From Distichodus sexfasciatus (lineage: Eukaryota > Chordata > Actinopteri > Characiformes > Distichodontidae), in contig JAVGVS010000750.1 in NCBI GenBank assembly GCA_032718565.1, positions 52,526-116,525 of the forward strand: a DNA stretch of 64,000 bases. Direction: 5' to 3'. Of this stretch, positions 10,586-21,242 are shown piece after piece (position 1 is the stretch's first letter; each line of letters opens with the position of its first letter). The notes beneath the pieces are model-generated. The model made no database searches. It worked only from the letters and a program-made list of their open reading frames with translations, and was not told the origin of the DNA. The translations under genes and the position numbers were made by a program.

Positions 10586-10670
10586 CTATGCGAAAGTGGT
10601 TTTAATAATAAACATTTTTGATATTTTTTTGGAGCTAAGTGTTGCCGACTTTATATTATATTTTTTACTT

Positions 10671-10685
10671 GCTGAGTTTACATAA
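10671..10685. repeat. Target-site duplication of Penelope-like insertion (right)
   Basis: Exact repeat of 8621-8635. Confidence 0.75.
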
Positions 10686-11120
10686 GAAAATACAGAATGC
10701 AAATGTTACATTGATAACATGACTACAGTTTTTCTCAATTGCTTAGACCTGCTTAAAGCAACTGTGATCCGCTTGTTCTTCATCATCACCATCTCAGCAG
10801 ACCTGAAGACATCTCTTGCACTTGTGTTAACCCTTTTTCATTGGATTCACACATTTATTACACTCCTTTACAAAACAGTGAACACAGATGTCATTCAAGA
10901 AGCTCAAACTCCACTGTTTTAACTCTGGTAACCAAACAGAAAGCATCTATTCCAACCTGTTGGACACTAGCTAGATAAGAATGAAATCACTAAAGCACCT
11001 GTTTGACATTCATTCACACATCTTCAATCAGCAATCAGTCTGTACGCCTATAAAAGCTGCCACCTCTGTGTTGCCCTGGATAGATATAGAATGTGATGTG
11101 GACGAGAACAGCAAATAGAT
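10686..11120. other. No gene seen; Tc1-like terminal relic
   Basis: About 435 bp without a supported frame. It contains a CTACAGTTTTTCTCAATTGC terminus near 10723 similar to the left end of the next element. It may be a non-autonomous relative into which the autonomous element jumped. Confidence 0.4.
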
Positions 11121-13359
11121 TACAGTTTTTCTCGATTGCTAAGACACATTCCTAGAAGGCTGCTCTCCTTTTCCCTAAACTGTGAACACAAAACCCAATT
11201 TTCAAGCTACATTCACAAAACCTCTGACTCTTCTTGCAAAACCAAACTTTCACCCCAAAACAGTTCAATTTGTGCTCAAAACTGAACTATGCTGTCAAAT
11301 CATGCCTCAAGTCAATCTAAATGAAATACTCTATGAGTAGTCACTAAACACTACATAGAAAAAAGGAAAACACAATGCTCAGGACATGAAGCGGTAGAAA
11401 TAAATGTTTATTTAGGCTAAATGCATGTTGCAAAACAAAATACCTGGGCATTTTTAACACTTGTACATAGAAAAAAAATTTGCAAAAAAACAGAAATCCT
11501 GTGCATTTACATGTAGCACTTGTACGTAAAAATAAAGCACAAAAATATACAAATGAAGTACAAAGAAAAGAAGTGCATTACTCCGCCACAGCATCATTTC
11601 TCCGTACTGGGTCAGGCCACAGGACTTCATTTACATCACAGGCCACATTTTCTCTGGCCAGGCAACGGAGGAAAAAACCCCTGGCATGCCGTATCCAGGC
11701 TTGACATGCCTCCACACCCATGTCACCACAGGCCAGTTCCATGGCTTGCAGGAGATTTACCCTGGTGTAAGGTTGGCGTTCATATACCTTCCACCGCCAT
11801 GAGGAGAAGAATTCTTCAATGGGGTTCAGGAAAGGGGAGTACGGTGGAAGGCAAAGATTGATAAAACCTTGGTTCATATTGAACCACTCTCTAACCTGGA
11901 GGCCTCTGTGAAAACTCACATTGTCCCAAACAACAACATAGATGGGCTGCTCATCCTGCTGCCCTAACAGAGCATCTCGCATGTGATTGAGGAAAATGAG
12001 GAGCTGGTGAGTGTTGTAGGGCCCTAGCTTTGCCTGATGGTGGACAACACCATGATTGCTGATGGCAGCACACAATGTGACATTGCTACCACGCTGCCCA
12101 GGGACACCAACAGTGGCCCGTTGGCCAATCACACTACGGCCTCAGCTTCTCCTTTTGGTGAGATTAAACCCAGCTTCATCCATGTAGATGTATTCATGGA
12201 GTTTTTCCATTGCATCCAGTTCAAAAACTCTCTGTAGAAATAGATATAGATTTTTGTAAGTGATGTAGGCCAACTACAGTAAATCACTAACCAACATTTA
12301 TGTGTCTGGATATATACCAACCTGTACGTACTGGAATCTTTGCTCTTTGACTCTATCAGAGTTGCGTTCAAAGGGCACTCTGTACAGCTGTTTCATGCGC
12401 GGTCTGTTGCGCTTGAGGACACGGTCAACAGTAGAGAGGCTGACACTGTCGATACCCTCAAAATGCACATGGTCCTCAATGATCTTCAGCTGAATTTCAC
12501 GCAATGTAATGGTGTTGTTCTCACGGACCATGTCGACAATTAGGGTCTCTTGGTGTGGGGAGAACATAGATGTCCTACCACCCCCATGTGGCAGTCTTTC
12601 AATTCTACGAAAAGAGAACATGCACTTACAAAAATACATACATGGAATAGGCCTACAAACAGTCAGACTAACCCTCCATTACAATACTACAGTACACTGG
12701 CACAGTGATGTACTGAAACATGTTTACTGTAGTACAGTATATAGTACAGTCATTGTACATATGTAATTGTTGTCAACATTTACATATTATAATGTCAAAA
12801 AAGGTAACTACCTGTTCTCTTCTCTAAATCTTCGGATTATGGTGGACACAGTGAATCTACTGATGTTTGGTTGTACTCTTAGTCCGGCCTCCTTCATTGT
12901 CATACCATGGACGAGAACATGGTCAATCACAGTAGCTCTGATTTCATCTGATATTACTGTTCTTTGTCCTCGCTGACCACCTCGACCACCTTGACCTGCT
13001 CGACCTCCTCTCACACGAACTCCTCTTCTTAGATTTCTATCCATTATCGTGCCTCACAAACCAGTGCTCTGGCTTATATGTACCCTCACATCATTAGCCA
13101 CAAGTGTGATACATTTTGAGTCATTGTGTTCAACCGGTGACACCTGAGCTTTAATAGTGTTTGACTTTTGCCACCTGTGCTCACCATTATGCAACACAGG
13201 TGCATCACAATGACAATGTGTTGACAAGATGTGTCTAAACAGGTGAAAAGTGCTTATGGTTTTGCCAAAAGCGTGACTGATTCAATAAGTGGGTTCAGGC
13301 AACTGAGAATTTGGTTCAGACAATAGGGTTTAGTGTTTTAGCAATCGAGAAAAACTGTA
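11121..13359 (-). mobile_element. IS630/Tc1-mariner superfamily transposon
   Basis: A 2.24-kb element bounded by 22-bp inverted termini, TACAGTTTTTCTCGATTGCT at the left and its complement at the right, with TA at both ends as expected for TA-target insertion. It carries a transposase gene with two introns on the minus strand. It may belong to a Tc/mar subgroup with intron-bearing genes; the subgroup is not settled here. Confidence 0.85.
11578..13044 (-). pseudogene. Tc1/mariner-like DDE transposase, three exons, one stop
   Basis: Exon 1 (12812-13044) starts at the ATG at 13044. It encodes a Gly/Arg-rich N-terminus and a helix-turn-helix segment (TMKEAGLRVQPN). Exon 2 (12320-12604) encodes the second DNA-binding part (ITLREIQLKIIEDH). 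Exon 3 (11578-12231) encodes the DDE core: YMDEAGFNL, then VVWDNVSFH, then LPPYSPFLNPIEEFF, giving the D, D and E positions. Introns are about 207 and 88 bp with GT/AG ends on the minus strand. One in-frame TGA just after the first catalytic D (about 12150) breaks exon 3. The enzyme would cut and paste the element at TA sites. Confidence 0.8.
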
Positions 13360-13859
13360 AATATCCACAGTGACCATTTGAAATAATTTGTAATATTCCA
13401 GTAGGTTTCATTTTGGTTTCTTTTCTGTAATATTCACTGAAATTTCAGTTTTCAGCCACAGTTTTGAAAAAGAATGTCATGGAATCAATAAAATTAGTTT
13501 TTAAAAGTATTTCTAATTCTGGAAGGGAGAAATAAATGCCATCCATTTAATGTCCAGAATACTGTGGAATCTAAATGCATTAATCAACTTTTTAGCAAGC
13601 CTTTAGAAGGGTTTTTCTCCTATATATTGTTAATCGCAATAGATACTAGCTTTTGTTAACCACTTTGACCAACCACTTTGGCTCATCCTATTGAAAAAGA
13701 TGGGAAAGTGTTTTTCTCCAGGACAGACCATTAAAAAGATGTACAATACCGGTAAAACAGGGACAATATGGAATAATATGCTAGTCACATTATTGGAATA
13801 AAAACGTTAATTAGATTTAGGAGACGTTAACTTGTTCAAGAGACTGAAGAGTAAAGGTA
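13360..13859. other. Interior of the composite element, no gene seen
   Basis: About 500 bp of AT-rich sequence between the Tc1-like element and the right inverted arm, with no frame or repeat that I can support. The last part (from about 13795) weakly matches the reverse complement of 7470-7530. Confidence 0.4.
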
Positions 13860-14497
13860 ACAATATGCCCCCTAGTTCAGAACGCGAGACAAACGTCGCG
13901 GTAAAAAAAACAAAAGAAAAAAAAAACAAAAACACTAAATCTAGTGATGCCATCTACATTATGTTTCGTAGCTGGACCATAAGCAGCGGTTGAAACTTGC
14001 TTCTCCAAGACCATTAAGAATGTTGCACTTACTGAGGCATCAAGCTGAAAAACCATCACTTTAACATGTACTAGAAATAAGCACCAAACAGATCATATAA
14101 TATGATTGATCTCTATAAAACATATTTAAAAACAGAAAAAAAGACAATTACATAACTCAAGTAGCACTTACCGCTTGATCCATCTTGGCGTGCGTTTGCA
14201 GCGTGAATGGTATAGCGAATAGCGATAAACGGAAACGTCATTTCCGCCAGTGAGGATGCGCTCGTCACTCTACTGTTTTTCCTGCGTGTCCCGGATGTCA
14301 GGTTGAATTTCCAGTTGTATTTCGGGTCGAATTTCAAGCAGAATTTTTTTACATCTGAAATAGCGCACTTGAAATGGCAAGGCGAAAATTAAGGCGCTGA
14401 ATGATACCGATTGAATGGTTGAAGTTGTAATTTTTTTTAATGATTTTTTGTCTGAATTTAAGATCTTGAATTTTGCTATATTGAATCTTAAATGCTG
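13860..14497 (-). repeat. Right arm of giant inverted repeat (inner part)
   Basis: Reverse-complement match to 3381-3966 and, at its inner edge (around the TTCAGAACGCGAGACAA stretch), to 7425-7450, which lies beyond the L2 LINE. The LINE is absent from this arm, so it entered the left arm after the arms existed. The arm is cut at 14497 by the EnSpm-like element and resumes at about 20089. Confidence 0.75.
14172..14241 (-). CDS. Mirror copy of the putative first coding exon
   Basis: An ATG at 14241 (minus) opens 23 codons, MTFPFIAIRYTIHAA and onward, and ends at a GTAAGT donor, exactly matching the length and phase of the left-arm exon at 3654-3723. Both exons point into the element. No partner exon is identified. 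Confidence 0.35.
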
Positions 14498-15176
14498 CAC
14501 TGTAAAAAATAATTATACGGAACAATGTACTGTAAGTTCATTACGGAAATGCACCCTTAAACAATGTTAATGGGACTTTTCCTTTTTCCCAGTTTCGCAT
14601 TGAATTCTGGGTACTTAACTTACACAAACAACCTGCAGTGTGCCATTTTCTTCAGTTGGTTTCAAGGTGGTCACAGGACACAGTTTTCATCACCTCTGGG
14701 GTAAAATACATTCTTTTTTTAATTGTATCATTTTTCTTAGTAGTTTTCACTAGGTATTAGGAAATTGTATTCCTATCTTGAACTATTCTGACGAACGTCA
14801 TCTTGTTAGTAAGTTCACCCGATTCGACTAAAGTTAGTTTTGATCAGCAGGACGTACAGCTATCTTTAAATAACATTTGACAAACTATTTAATGTGCGTA
14901 AATAGTGTAAGAGAAAAGATAATGTCGTTGAAGTGAGTTCTCCTTGTTCGGTATCAACATTTGTTAGAACGTTATATTTTGTACATTAGCCTGTTAGCCT
15001 GCTTGTTTCTTCGCGCGTTCTGTTTGAATTTGATCGCGCACCAAACTCCATCAGGACGCACCGCGTCATATAATGGATGGGTAATCCATTTTGGATTCGC
15101 TGCTTATTATGTTAATTATCTACAGCAAGCAGCTGTAATTGACATATTTTTTGTAACCTCGATCGGATTGGTAAAA

Positions 15177-17810
15177 ATGACGTCCATTTGTGCTATGTGT
15201 GATTTCAGGTGTGCCTCGGTTACAGAATATGTGAAGCACTGTAGATCTCACAGATATATTCCCAAAGTAAGCTTTCCTTGTGGTTATGTACATTGTGGAA
15301 GAAGGTTTTCTTCATTCAGTTCACTTTCTGTACACATGTCTAGATGTCACCCTGACTCGAGAACACAGCGAATATCAAAACGCATTGTGTCTGTGCAGTT
15401 AAAATGTGTGTGGGATTTTTGCAGCAGAGAGTTTGTAAATGTGAAAGGTCTTGTGTCTCACTTGTGCGGTCACATACAGGAGGGGCTCGTCATATCTTGC
15501 CCCTTTGAAGGATGTTCAAGAACTTTTAAAGTAAAGACATCCTTCACATCCCACATTTCCAGGTATCACAAAGAGCTGGATGCCACTAACATAGCACCAG
15601 CTCACTTATGTGAACTGACTCAACAGTCTTCCTGTTCAGATGTGAATGTAAAAATGACTGAATCCCCAAGTCAAGAGCTTGTTAATGATGTATTAGATGA
15701 CAAATCATTAGAAAACCTAGCCCTTTTTTTCTTACGTTTGCAGGCAAAATATCTTGTTCCAGCCTCTACAGTCACAGAGGTAGCTGCTGAAATGAGAACT
15801 TTGCAGGATATTCAGCATGATTATACAATGGAAGCTTTGTCAAAAGGCCTTGATAAATATGGAGTCTCAGTATAGACTTTAATGAGTCTAGGAAAAGATG
15901 CATATGAGCAAAGTCCAATGCATGAAGCACTACACACAAGTGGCCCATTATCCACACACCACAGAAAGCTCAGGTATTATAAGACCCATTTCAGCTATGT
16001 TGAGCCTGTAGAAATTACTCTTGGCCGCAATGACAGTGGTGATAAAAGGCATTGTCAATATGTGCTTGTTTTAGAAAGTCTTAAAACAATTCTGAGAGAC
16101 AAAAGTGCACTTGATCAGATTGTGAATCCTCTGCCCACTCAAAATGGCATTTTTAAAGATGTTTCAGATGGCCATGTCACACAATCAAATGCACTGTTTA
16201 CACTAGAACCACATTCTCTAAAAATAATGTTGTTTCAAGATGCCTTTGAGGTGGCAAATCCTCTTGGTTCTGCCAAACAGAAACACAAAGTTCTTATGGT
16301 GTACTATACTTTGGGAAATTTCTATCCTCACAATCGGTCCACTGTTGATCAAATACAGTTAGTGCTGCTTTGTTTGGAAGAAGACTGCAAGTATTTTGGA
16401 ATTAACAATATTTGTAGTGCACTTGTGGCCGATTTATGTAAATTGGAGTCTGATGGCATATCTTTTGAGGGCAAGGTGTACAAGGGTGCTGTCACATGCA
16501 TAATGGGAGACAATCTTGGATCACACATGATTGGGGGATTTACAGAAAATTTCAGTTGTGGTACTTATTTCTGTAGGTATGAGTGCCAAGCCAATCATTT
16601 GGCCATTGCAGATCCTAGGGATTCTGTTAATTATGATCAGTCAGTTCAGTTTTTGGAGAAACACACTGATGTGTGCATGCAGCATGGCATTAAATGCAAC
16701 AGTGAATTTAATAAACGTTATTATTTCCATGTATGTCAGCCTGGACTGCCTCCCTGCCTGGCACATGACTTGTTTGAGGGAGTTGTTGATTACGACCTAG
16801 CAATATTTTTGAATTCCTTAATTCGAACGAAAAGGTGGTTCAGCTATGAGCTGTTAAACGAGAGGCTAAAAGCATTTCCTGGAGAAAGTAGCAATAAGCC
16901 AGTTACTGTTTCCTGCAAAGGAGACAAGCTTGGAGGTCATGCAGCCCAAAACAGGTGGCTCTTGAGGTTTTTGCCTATTTTGTTATATGACCGGATTGAG
17001 GATGGGAGTGATGATGTTTGGCAGTTAGTACTTTTGCTGAGAGAGTTAGTTGAATTTGTCTGTGTCCCTAGAATTTCTGAGTCACAGATTGCTTTTCTGA
17101 AACTGTTGATTGAGGAGTACATTGAGATGAGACATCAACTATTTCCACATCACAAGTTAAGACCAAAACATCACTACTTACTGCACTATGCTGATTTGAC
17201 TTTACAGTTTGGCCCACTTATATATACCTGGACCATGCGCTTTGAAAGTAAACATAATTACTTTAAAAGATGTGTAAGGTCAAGTAAAAATTTCAAAAAC
17301 TTGACCAAGTCTCTTGTTGATCGTCATCAGCTGTTGCAGGCATATCAGAGTAGAGGTAGTATGTTTTCTCCTGAGGTACAGCTCTCTGACTCTACCACCT
17401 TTTATCCAGAGCTCTTTGATGACAGTATAAAGAATGCAGTTCTGAACGCTGGGCTTGGGCCTTCCAACTCTGTGGCGACAGATAAAGTCATGGTCCAAGG
17501 CACTCTGTATGCAAATGGAATGCTAGTGTCACTGGGGTATTCCAAAAGACAACTGCACTTGGGTCAGATCATTTGTATTGTTGTAAAATGTAAAGTAACA
17601 GTCCTGTTTGTGCTGCGTGAAAAAACAGCCAAATTCGTACCTGAACTTGGAGTCTATGAAGTAGAGAGAGAGATTCCCAATAAGACTGTTTGTAAAAATC
17701 ACAGTGAACTTAGCGATTTTTTCAACAATTATTTGCCCCATTTGTTTTCTTTGTGCTGGACTTGGTCTTTTCTGATTGCTATGGGTGTGTTGAGTGGCAA
17801 CCTGTATTAG
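15177..17810 (+). pseudogene. EnSpm/CACTA-like transposase with N-terminal C2H2 zinc fingers, one in-frame stop
   Basis: One reading frame from the ATG at 15177 to 17810, interrupted by a single TAG at 15873. The first part has four Cys/His fingers (CAMC...H; CGYVHCGRRFSSF; CVWDFCSREF; CPFEGCSRTF) that would bind DNA. The second part has the core conserved in this fish and invertebrate family: MGDNLGSHMIGGF, LPPCLAHDLFEGV and KHHYLLHYADL followed by TMRFESKHNYFK. I infer the catalytic triad as D in GDN, D in HDLFEG and E in FESKH. The last 20 codons run out of the conserved frame, which continues in the ORF at 17753, so a frameshift lies near 17760. Confidence 0.7.
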
Positions 17811-18205
17811 AAGGCAGTTTGGATGAACTTGAAGACAAAAAAGCTGAGCTGAAAAATGCTTTCAAAAACAACAACCTTCCAGAGAAGAGTGTCAAGAAAC
17901 TTATGAAAGAAACATATGCCATCCAGCGCTCTACAATCAATCAAGGAAACTGTGTGGACATTTTACTAGAGGAGTGGCCATACCTTTTTGAGGTGGACCA
18001 TCTATTTGACCACACCAACACCCTTCTTGGTTTCCCTGTACAAAAGAAACTTGTGGAAGAAATCTCCAAAAAAGAGAAAACAATAAAAGACTTCCTTAAG
18101 ATGAAGGTGGTAGCAACAGAGTCCAGTGAACAACCACTGCAGCTCATCTCATGTATTGCAAAACATTTCAAGGAATGTCCAGAGATACTTATCATCCAAA
18201 ACAAG
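17753..18205 (+). pseudogene. C-terminal exon of the EnSpm-like protein
   Basis: This frame (about 150 residues) contains a charged helical region (LDELEDKKAELKNAF) and a conserved segment (DILLEEWPYLFEVDHLFDH). It ends at a donor, AAACAAG followed by GTAGGT (18206). It continues the upstream transposase in a shifted register. A likely next exon begins after the AG at 18371 and reads DSSGIVPTIPKTPCVLVMG, up to a possible donor near 18427. I recognise the family only as a companion region of these zinc-finger proteins; its function is unknown. Confidence 0.5.
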
Positions 18206-18429
18206 GTAGGTAATTTTTCATATTATGTTATGTTCTTTGACTTTTAGAACACTCACAGAAGTGCACGTTTTTATTAAGTAATTTCACTTGAGATACCTAA
18301 AAGTACAGTGTATATTTAGTCATATCTATTGTAATATACTACTGATGAGCTTTCTTTGTATTCTTCTTCAGGACTCTTCTGGAATTGTTCCAACAATCCC
18401 AAAAACCCCTTGTGTCCTCGTAATGGGTT

Positions 18430-19300
18430 TGTAACCTGACTAAAACTGCCATATTTGTTCATCATATTAAGTGTTGTGATCAGTTCTCCCCTTTTAAGTG
18501 AACAAGTGTACAGATGAAATATAACTGAAGTATTACTACCTTTAACACGTGAAAAAAAAATCTTTAGCATTTAAAATTTTCCATTGACTGAAGTGATCGT
18601 AGCCTAGTATATAACTGTAGCAGAAGTAAATTTTTTCTACTCCATTGTCCACTAAACCAACACTGTTAGCAATTAATATTTAAGTTTAATATAGAGTTTC
18701 TAATGTTTGTCAAAGCAGTTTGCCAAGAGGAACAAGACGATGACAGTTTGAACATTTCTGTTTAGTATGTTTTGTTGAATTCTTATTATTATTGCTGGTG
18801 TTTTATTACTATAATATCACATTTGTTTGATCTTATATTAATAATGTCCTCAAAAAATTACTTTATAAGAAATGGCATTAGCCATTACAACACAAAGTAG
18901 TGCTTTTAGCATTAGCAATTGGCATCTTAAGGCATTTTTCCAAACAAGTGCTTTATCTATGGTTCTCAATCCTGGTCTTTGTGTACCCTTGTGGATTCAG
19001 GTATTTCCAGCCGCAACATAAAGTGTCAATAAAAAGTCTACTTCAACAGTTCAACCCTGTTAAAATGTTTTTGTGATGTAAAAACAAAAAAAAAGTTTGT
19101 GATGTACGTTCCAAAATTTGCTTCTGGTAAAGCCATTCTTTTGTTGATTTTGATTCCATCCAGCTACTCACATCACTTGTTGAGTGACTGTTTCTCTCTC
19201 TATCTCTCTCTTCTTACAGAATTTGCTGACTAGGACAGCGAATACTGTCAGTGAATCCACTGACAATAAGATGCCAAACAATACATGTTTGTTAGTACCT
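18430..19300. other. 3' part of EnSpm-like element, no further gene supported
   Basis: AT-rich sequence with many stops in all frames. A pyrimidine-rich acceptor-like tract ends near 19218, but the frame after it is short (about 20 codons) and unconvincing. Confidence 0.4.
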
Positions 19301-19620
19301 TACCAATTATTATATATAAGCTATACATGTTCTCGAAATGCATTTGTTGTTAAATGCAGTTTGCATGATTTTCATGTTCTATATAATAAGCTTGCAAAAA
19401 GTTAAACAATGCATGATTTCTACATTTCTTAGTACTCATAAGCTGCACATGTTCTTGAAATGCATTTGTTGTTCAATGCAGTTTGCATGATTTTCATATA
19501 ATAAGCTTGCAAAAAGTCAAACAATACATTATTTATACATTTATTAGTATTGACACTACTAAGTATGTCTTCTGGAAAGACATTTGTTTAATGCAGTTTC
19601 AATATTTTAAATATTAATAC
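19300..19620 (+). repeat. Degenerate tandem repeat, about 118-bp unit
   Basis: Units contain the blocks ACATGTTCTCGAAATGCATT, TGCAGTTTGCATGATTTTCA and ATAATAAGCTTGCAAAAAGT. Two units (about 19319-19430 and 19440-19545) are clear and a third is weak and partial. This is an internal repeat near the 3' end of the EnSpm-like element. Confidence 0.7.
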
Positions 19621-20088
19621 AGTTTATGTTCCTTGTTATTTCTCATTAAATAATAAAAATAAAATATTGAATTTAAGTATGGCTGTTGTGCATCTTTATA
19701 CAGTGACTTTGTGTAAATAAATGTTTTGGCTGAACTCCAAATAGTGCTCTTAGCTGAATGTGATTATTGTTAATTGTTGCATAATTGCTAATAGTCAGAT
19801 GCTCTAAGAAAATGAAACATTGTTTTCTGTATTTCTCAGAAAATTAACAGCCAGTACACAAAAAAATAATATTGGCAGTGCTTCCTGTTGAACAGTTGAA
19901 GGCAATATATGTAAAGTACATGGAAAAATCTGTAAATCTATGGTATTTGTTGTTTAAGGATATGTCTGTAAAATGAATAGAAAACTGTGAATTTACAGTA
20001 TTTTCCTTTAGAGACTTGATGGAAGAGTTCGTTAACTCAACGGAAAATGTATCGGTAATTTTCTGCCAGTATATTTTCCGTTTTTTAG

Positions 20089-20209
20089 CATTCACTATGT
20101 AAACTTTATTGCATTATTAATTCTACATGTTTTTTATTCAATTATAGCAATTCAATATGTGTTTGAAAATTCAAATACTTTTGACGTTAATTTACTTCCA
20201 TAAAGGCTT
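20089..20209 (-). repeat. Right arm tip of giant inverted repeat
   Basis: Reverse-complement match to 3264-3380, resuming where the EnSpm-like element ends. The tip reads TTTACTTCCATAAAGGC. Confidence 0.75.
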
Positions 20210-20413
20210 TCATGATTAATTCATTTGCCATGACAAAAGTGAGGCAACAATCATATAACATCCTTAGAAAGGTAAATTTCCAATAATTTACATGTTTTGA
20301 ATGACCTGATATCCTGTTCAATATTATGAAATGTGTTGGACATGAAATGTCCAAATGTGTTAGAATAGAATTTTAAACTAGTGTAAATAAAATGCATTGT
20401 CTCTTTTATTTAG

Positions 20414-20762
20414 TGGGACCCTACCCAATTCAAAATCATTCTTGGGATTATAGGTGAACATTGACACTGGACTCTTGCTGTAAGTATATTGACTTGTAAT
20501 GATTATGCTTAAAGTTTGAATGATCAAATATGAATGAATTTATTAAACAAAATCATTTGGCTCAAGGTATTTAACAAATTATTCAGGTATACCATGTTTT
20601 TTTTTCCTTTTAGGCTATGTATCCGTCTCCTCAAAAAAACAACAGTTTTTTTGGATTCAGTGGGAGAGTCAAAGGCCAAGATATCAAAGTGCCTTAATGT
20701 CACAAGTTAAGAAAGATGAGCTAAGTAAATTCTACCATAAGAACCTAGAGGCCAGAAAATGA
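20414..20762 (+). other. Two-exon orphan gene fragment
   Basis: A 40-nt exon (20414-20453) follows TTTAG and ends at GTGAAC. A second exon (20614-20762) follows a long pyrimidine tract and TTTTAG and ends at a TGA. They join in frame across a phase-1 intron to give WDPTQFKIILGII then GYVSVSSKKQQFFWIQWESQ, ending KFYHKNLEARK. The sequence is open and of biased composition, but I recognise no domain. It could be the 3' end of a host gene or of a transposon gene. Confidence 0.35.
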
Positions 20763-20854
20763 AATTCACTTAATAAAAATATTTGGCATATGTCCTGTCA
20801 CACAAATACATGTTCTTTTATTTGTTGCTGGAAATAGTTATGGTTAAAGCAGGC

Positions 20855-21000
20855 AACTATCTGAGTTTGATTCCCACACCTGTCATTGTGGCCCTGAGCA
20901 AACCCTTAGTTGATTCAGGGAAACCCTCCCTGTAATCACAGAATGTCTGTCACTTTCGATAAGAGCATCGGCTAAATGCTGTAAATGTAAATGTTGAGGC
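20855..21000. repeat. Fish dispersed repeat fragment (SINE/LINE-tail type)
   Basis: The stretch GTCACTTTCGATAAGAGCATCGGCTAAATGCTGTAAATGTAAATG is the familiar end of a dispersed fish repeat (a TCTGCTAAATG...TAAATGTAAATG tail). The upstream part, GGTTTGATTCCC-like, looks tRNA-derived but is degraded. Confidence 0.5.
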
Positions 21001-21242
21001 AGGACATGATGAGTCTTCTTAACATTTTTGGTGCAGTAAAAGAAAAGACAGATTAGGCAAACCTCATGACAGAACTGGTGATACAGCATAGAAAATGTTT
21101 AGGTTGTGTGTCAAAATTAATTGAGGAGTGTTAACTGTCAAATGTTCCAGTGTATGAGTATTTGTGTGTAAGGTAAGAAGAAAGTACTCAAGTATGCATT
21201 TTGTCTATAAGGGAAGCCTTACTAATGACTTAATCTTGCCAG

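Larger units (their letters stand above)
8636..10670. mobile_element. Penelope-like element, inverted twin insertion
   Basis: Two copies of the 3' part of one Penelope-like element lie head to head. The left copy (about 8694-10039) is on the minus strand and the right copy (about 10040-10670) on the plus strand. Their shared 3' 600 bp are almost identical, so they arose together and fairly recently. Both encode the C-terminal GIY-YIG region and carry a hammerhead-like motif. A single 15-bp target duplication surrounds the pair, which points to one integration with internal inversion. The left copy has about 58 bp of extra sequence at its outer edge. Confidence 0.85.
14498..20088 (+). mobile_element. 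EnSpm/CACTA-like DNA transposon
   Basis: A 5.6-kb element inserted in the right arm. The left end begins CACTGTAAAAAATAATTA, the CACTG-type terminus of vertebrate EnSpm/CACTA elements. The right end (TTTTCCGTTTTTTAGC) is a degraded counterpart. Subterminal sequences are rich in ACGGAAAAT-type repeats at both ends. It encodes a zinc-finger plus transposase-like protein on the plus strand. Inactivating changes indicate a fossil copy. Confidence 0.65.
3264..20209. mobile_element. Giant composite inverted-arm (foldback-type) element
   Basis: Sequence from about 3264 to 3952 plus about 7398-7470 recurs in inverted orientation at about 13860-14497 plus 20089-20209. Once later insertions are removed, the arms are about 0.75-0.9 kb. 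The outermost match pairs the stretch around 3266-3380 with about 20086-20209. Everything between is secondary insertions or unexplained sequence. No transposase can be assigned to the outer element itself, because the two found inside have their own termini. It may be a foldback or non-autonomous DNA element, or an inverted duplication of a host segment. Confidence 0.6.

Noticed and set aside
12037..12543. Plus-strand ORFs over the Tc1-like transposase
   Set aside because: Antisense shadows; motifs and splice sites are all on the minus strand.
18316..18570. Minus-strand ORF after the EnSpm gene
   Set aside because: No family features, and it overlaps the likely next exon on the plus strand.
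20855..20900. Possible tRNA gene
   Set aside because: A GGTTTGATTCCC-like box B resemblance only; no cloverleaf. More likely a degraded SINE.
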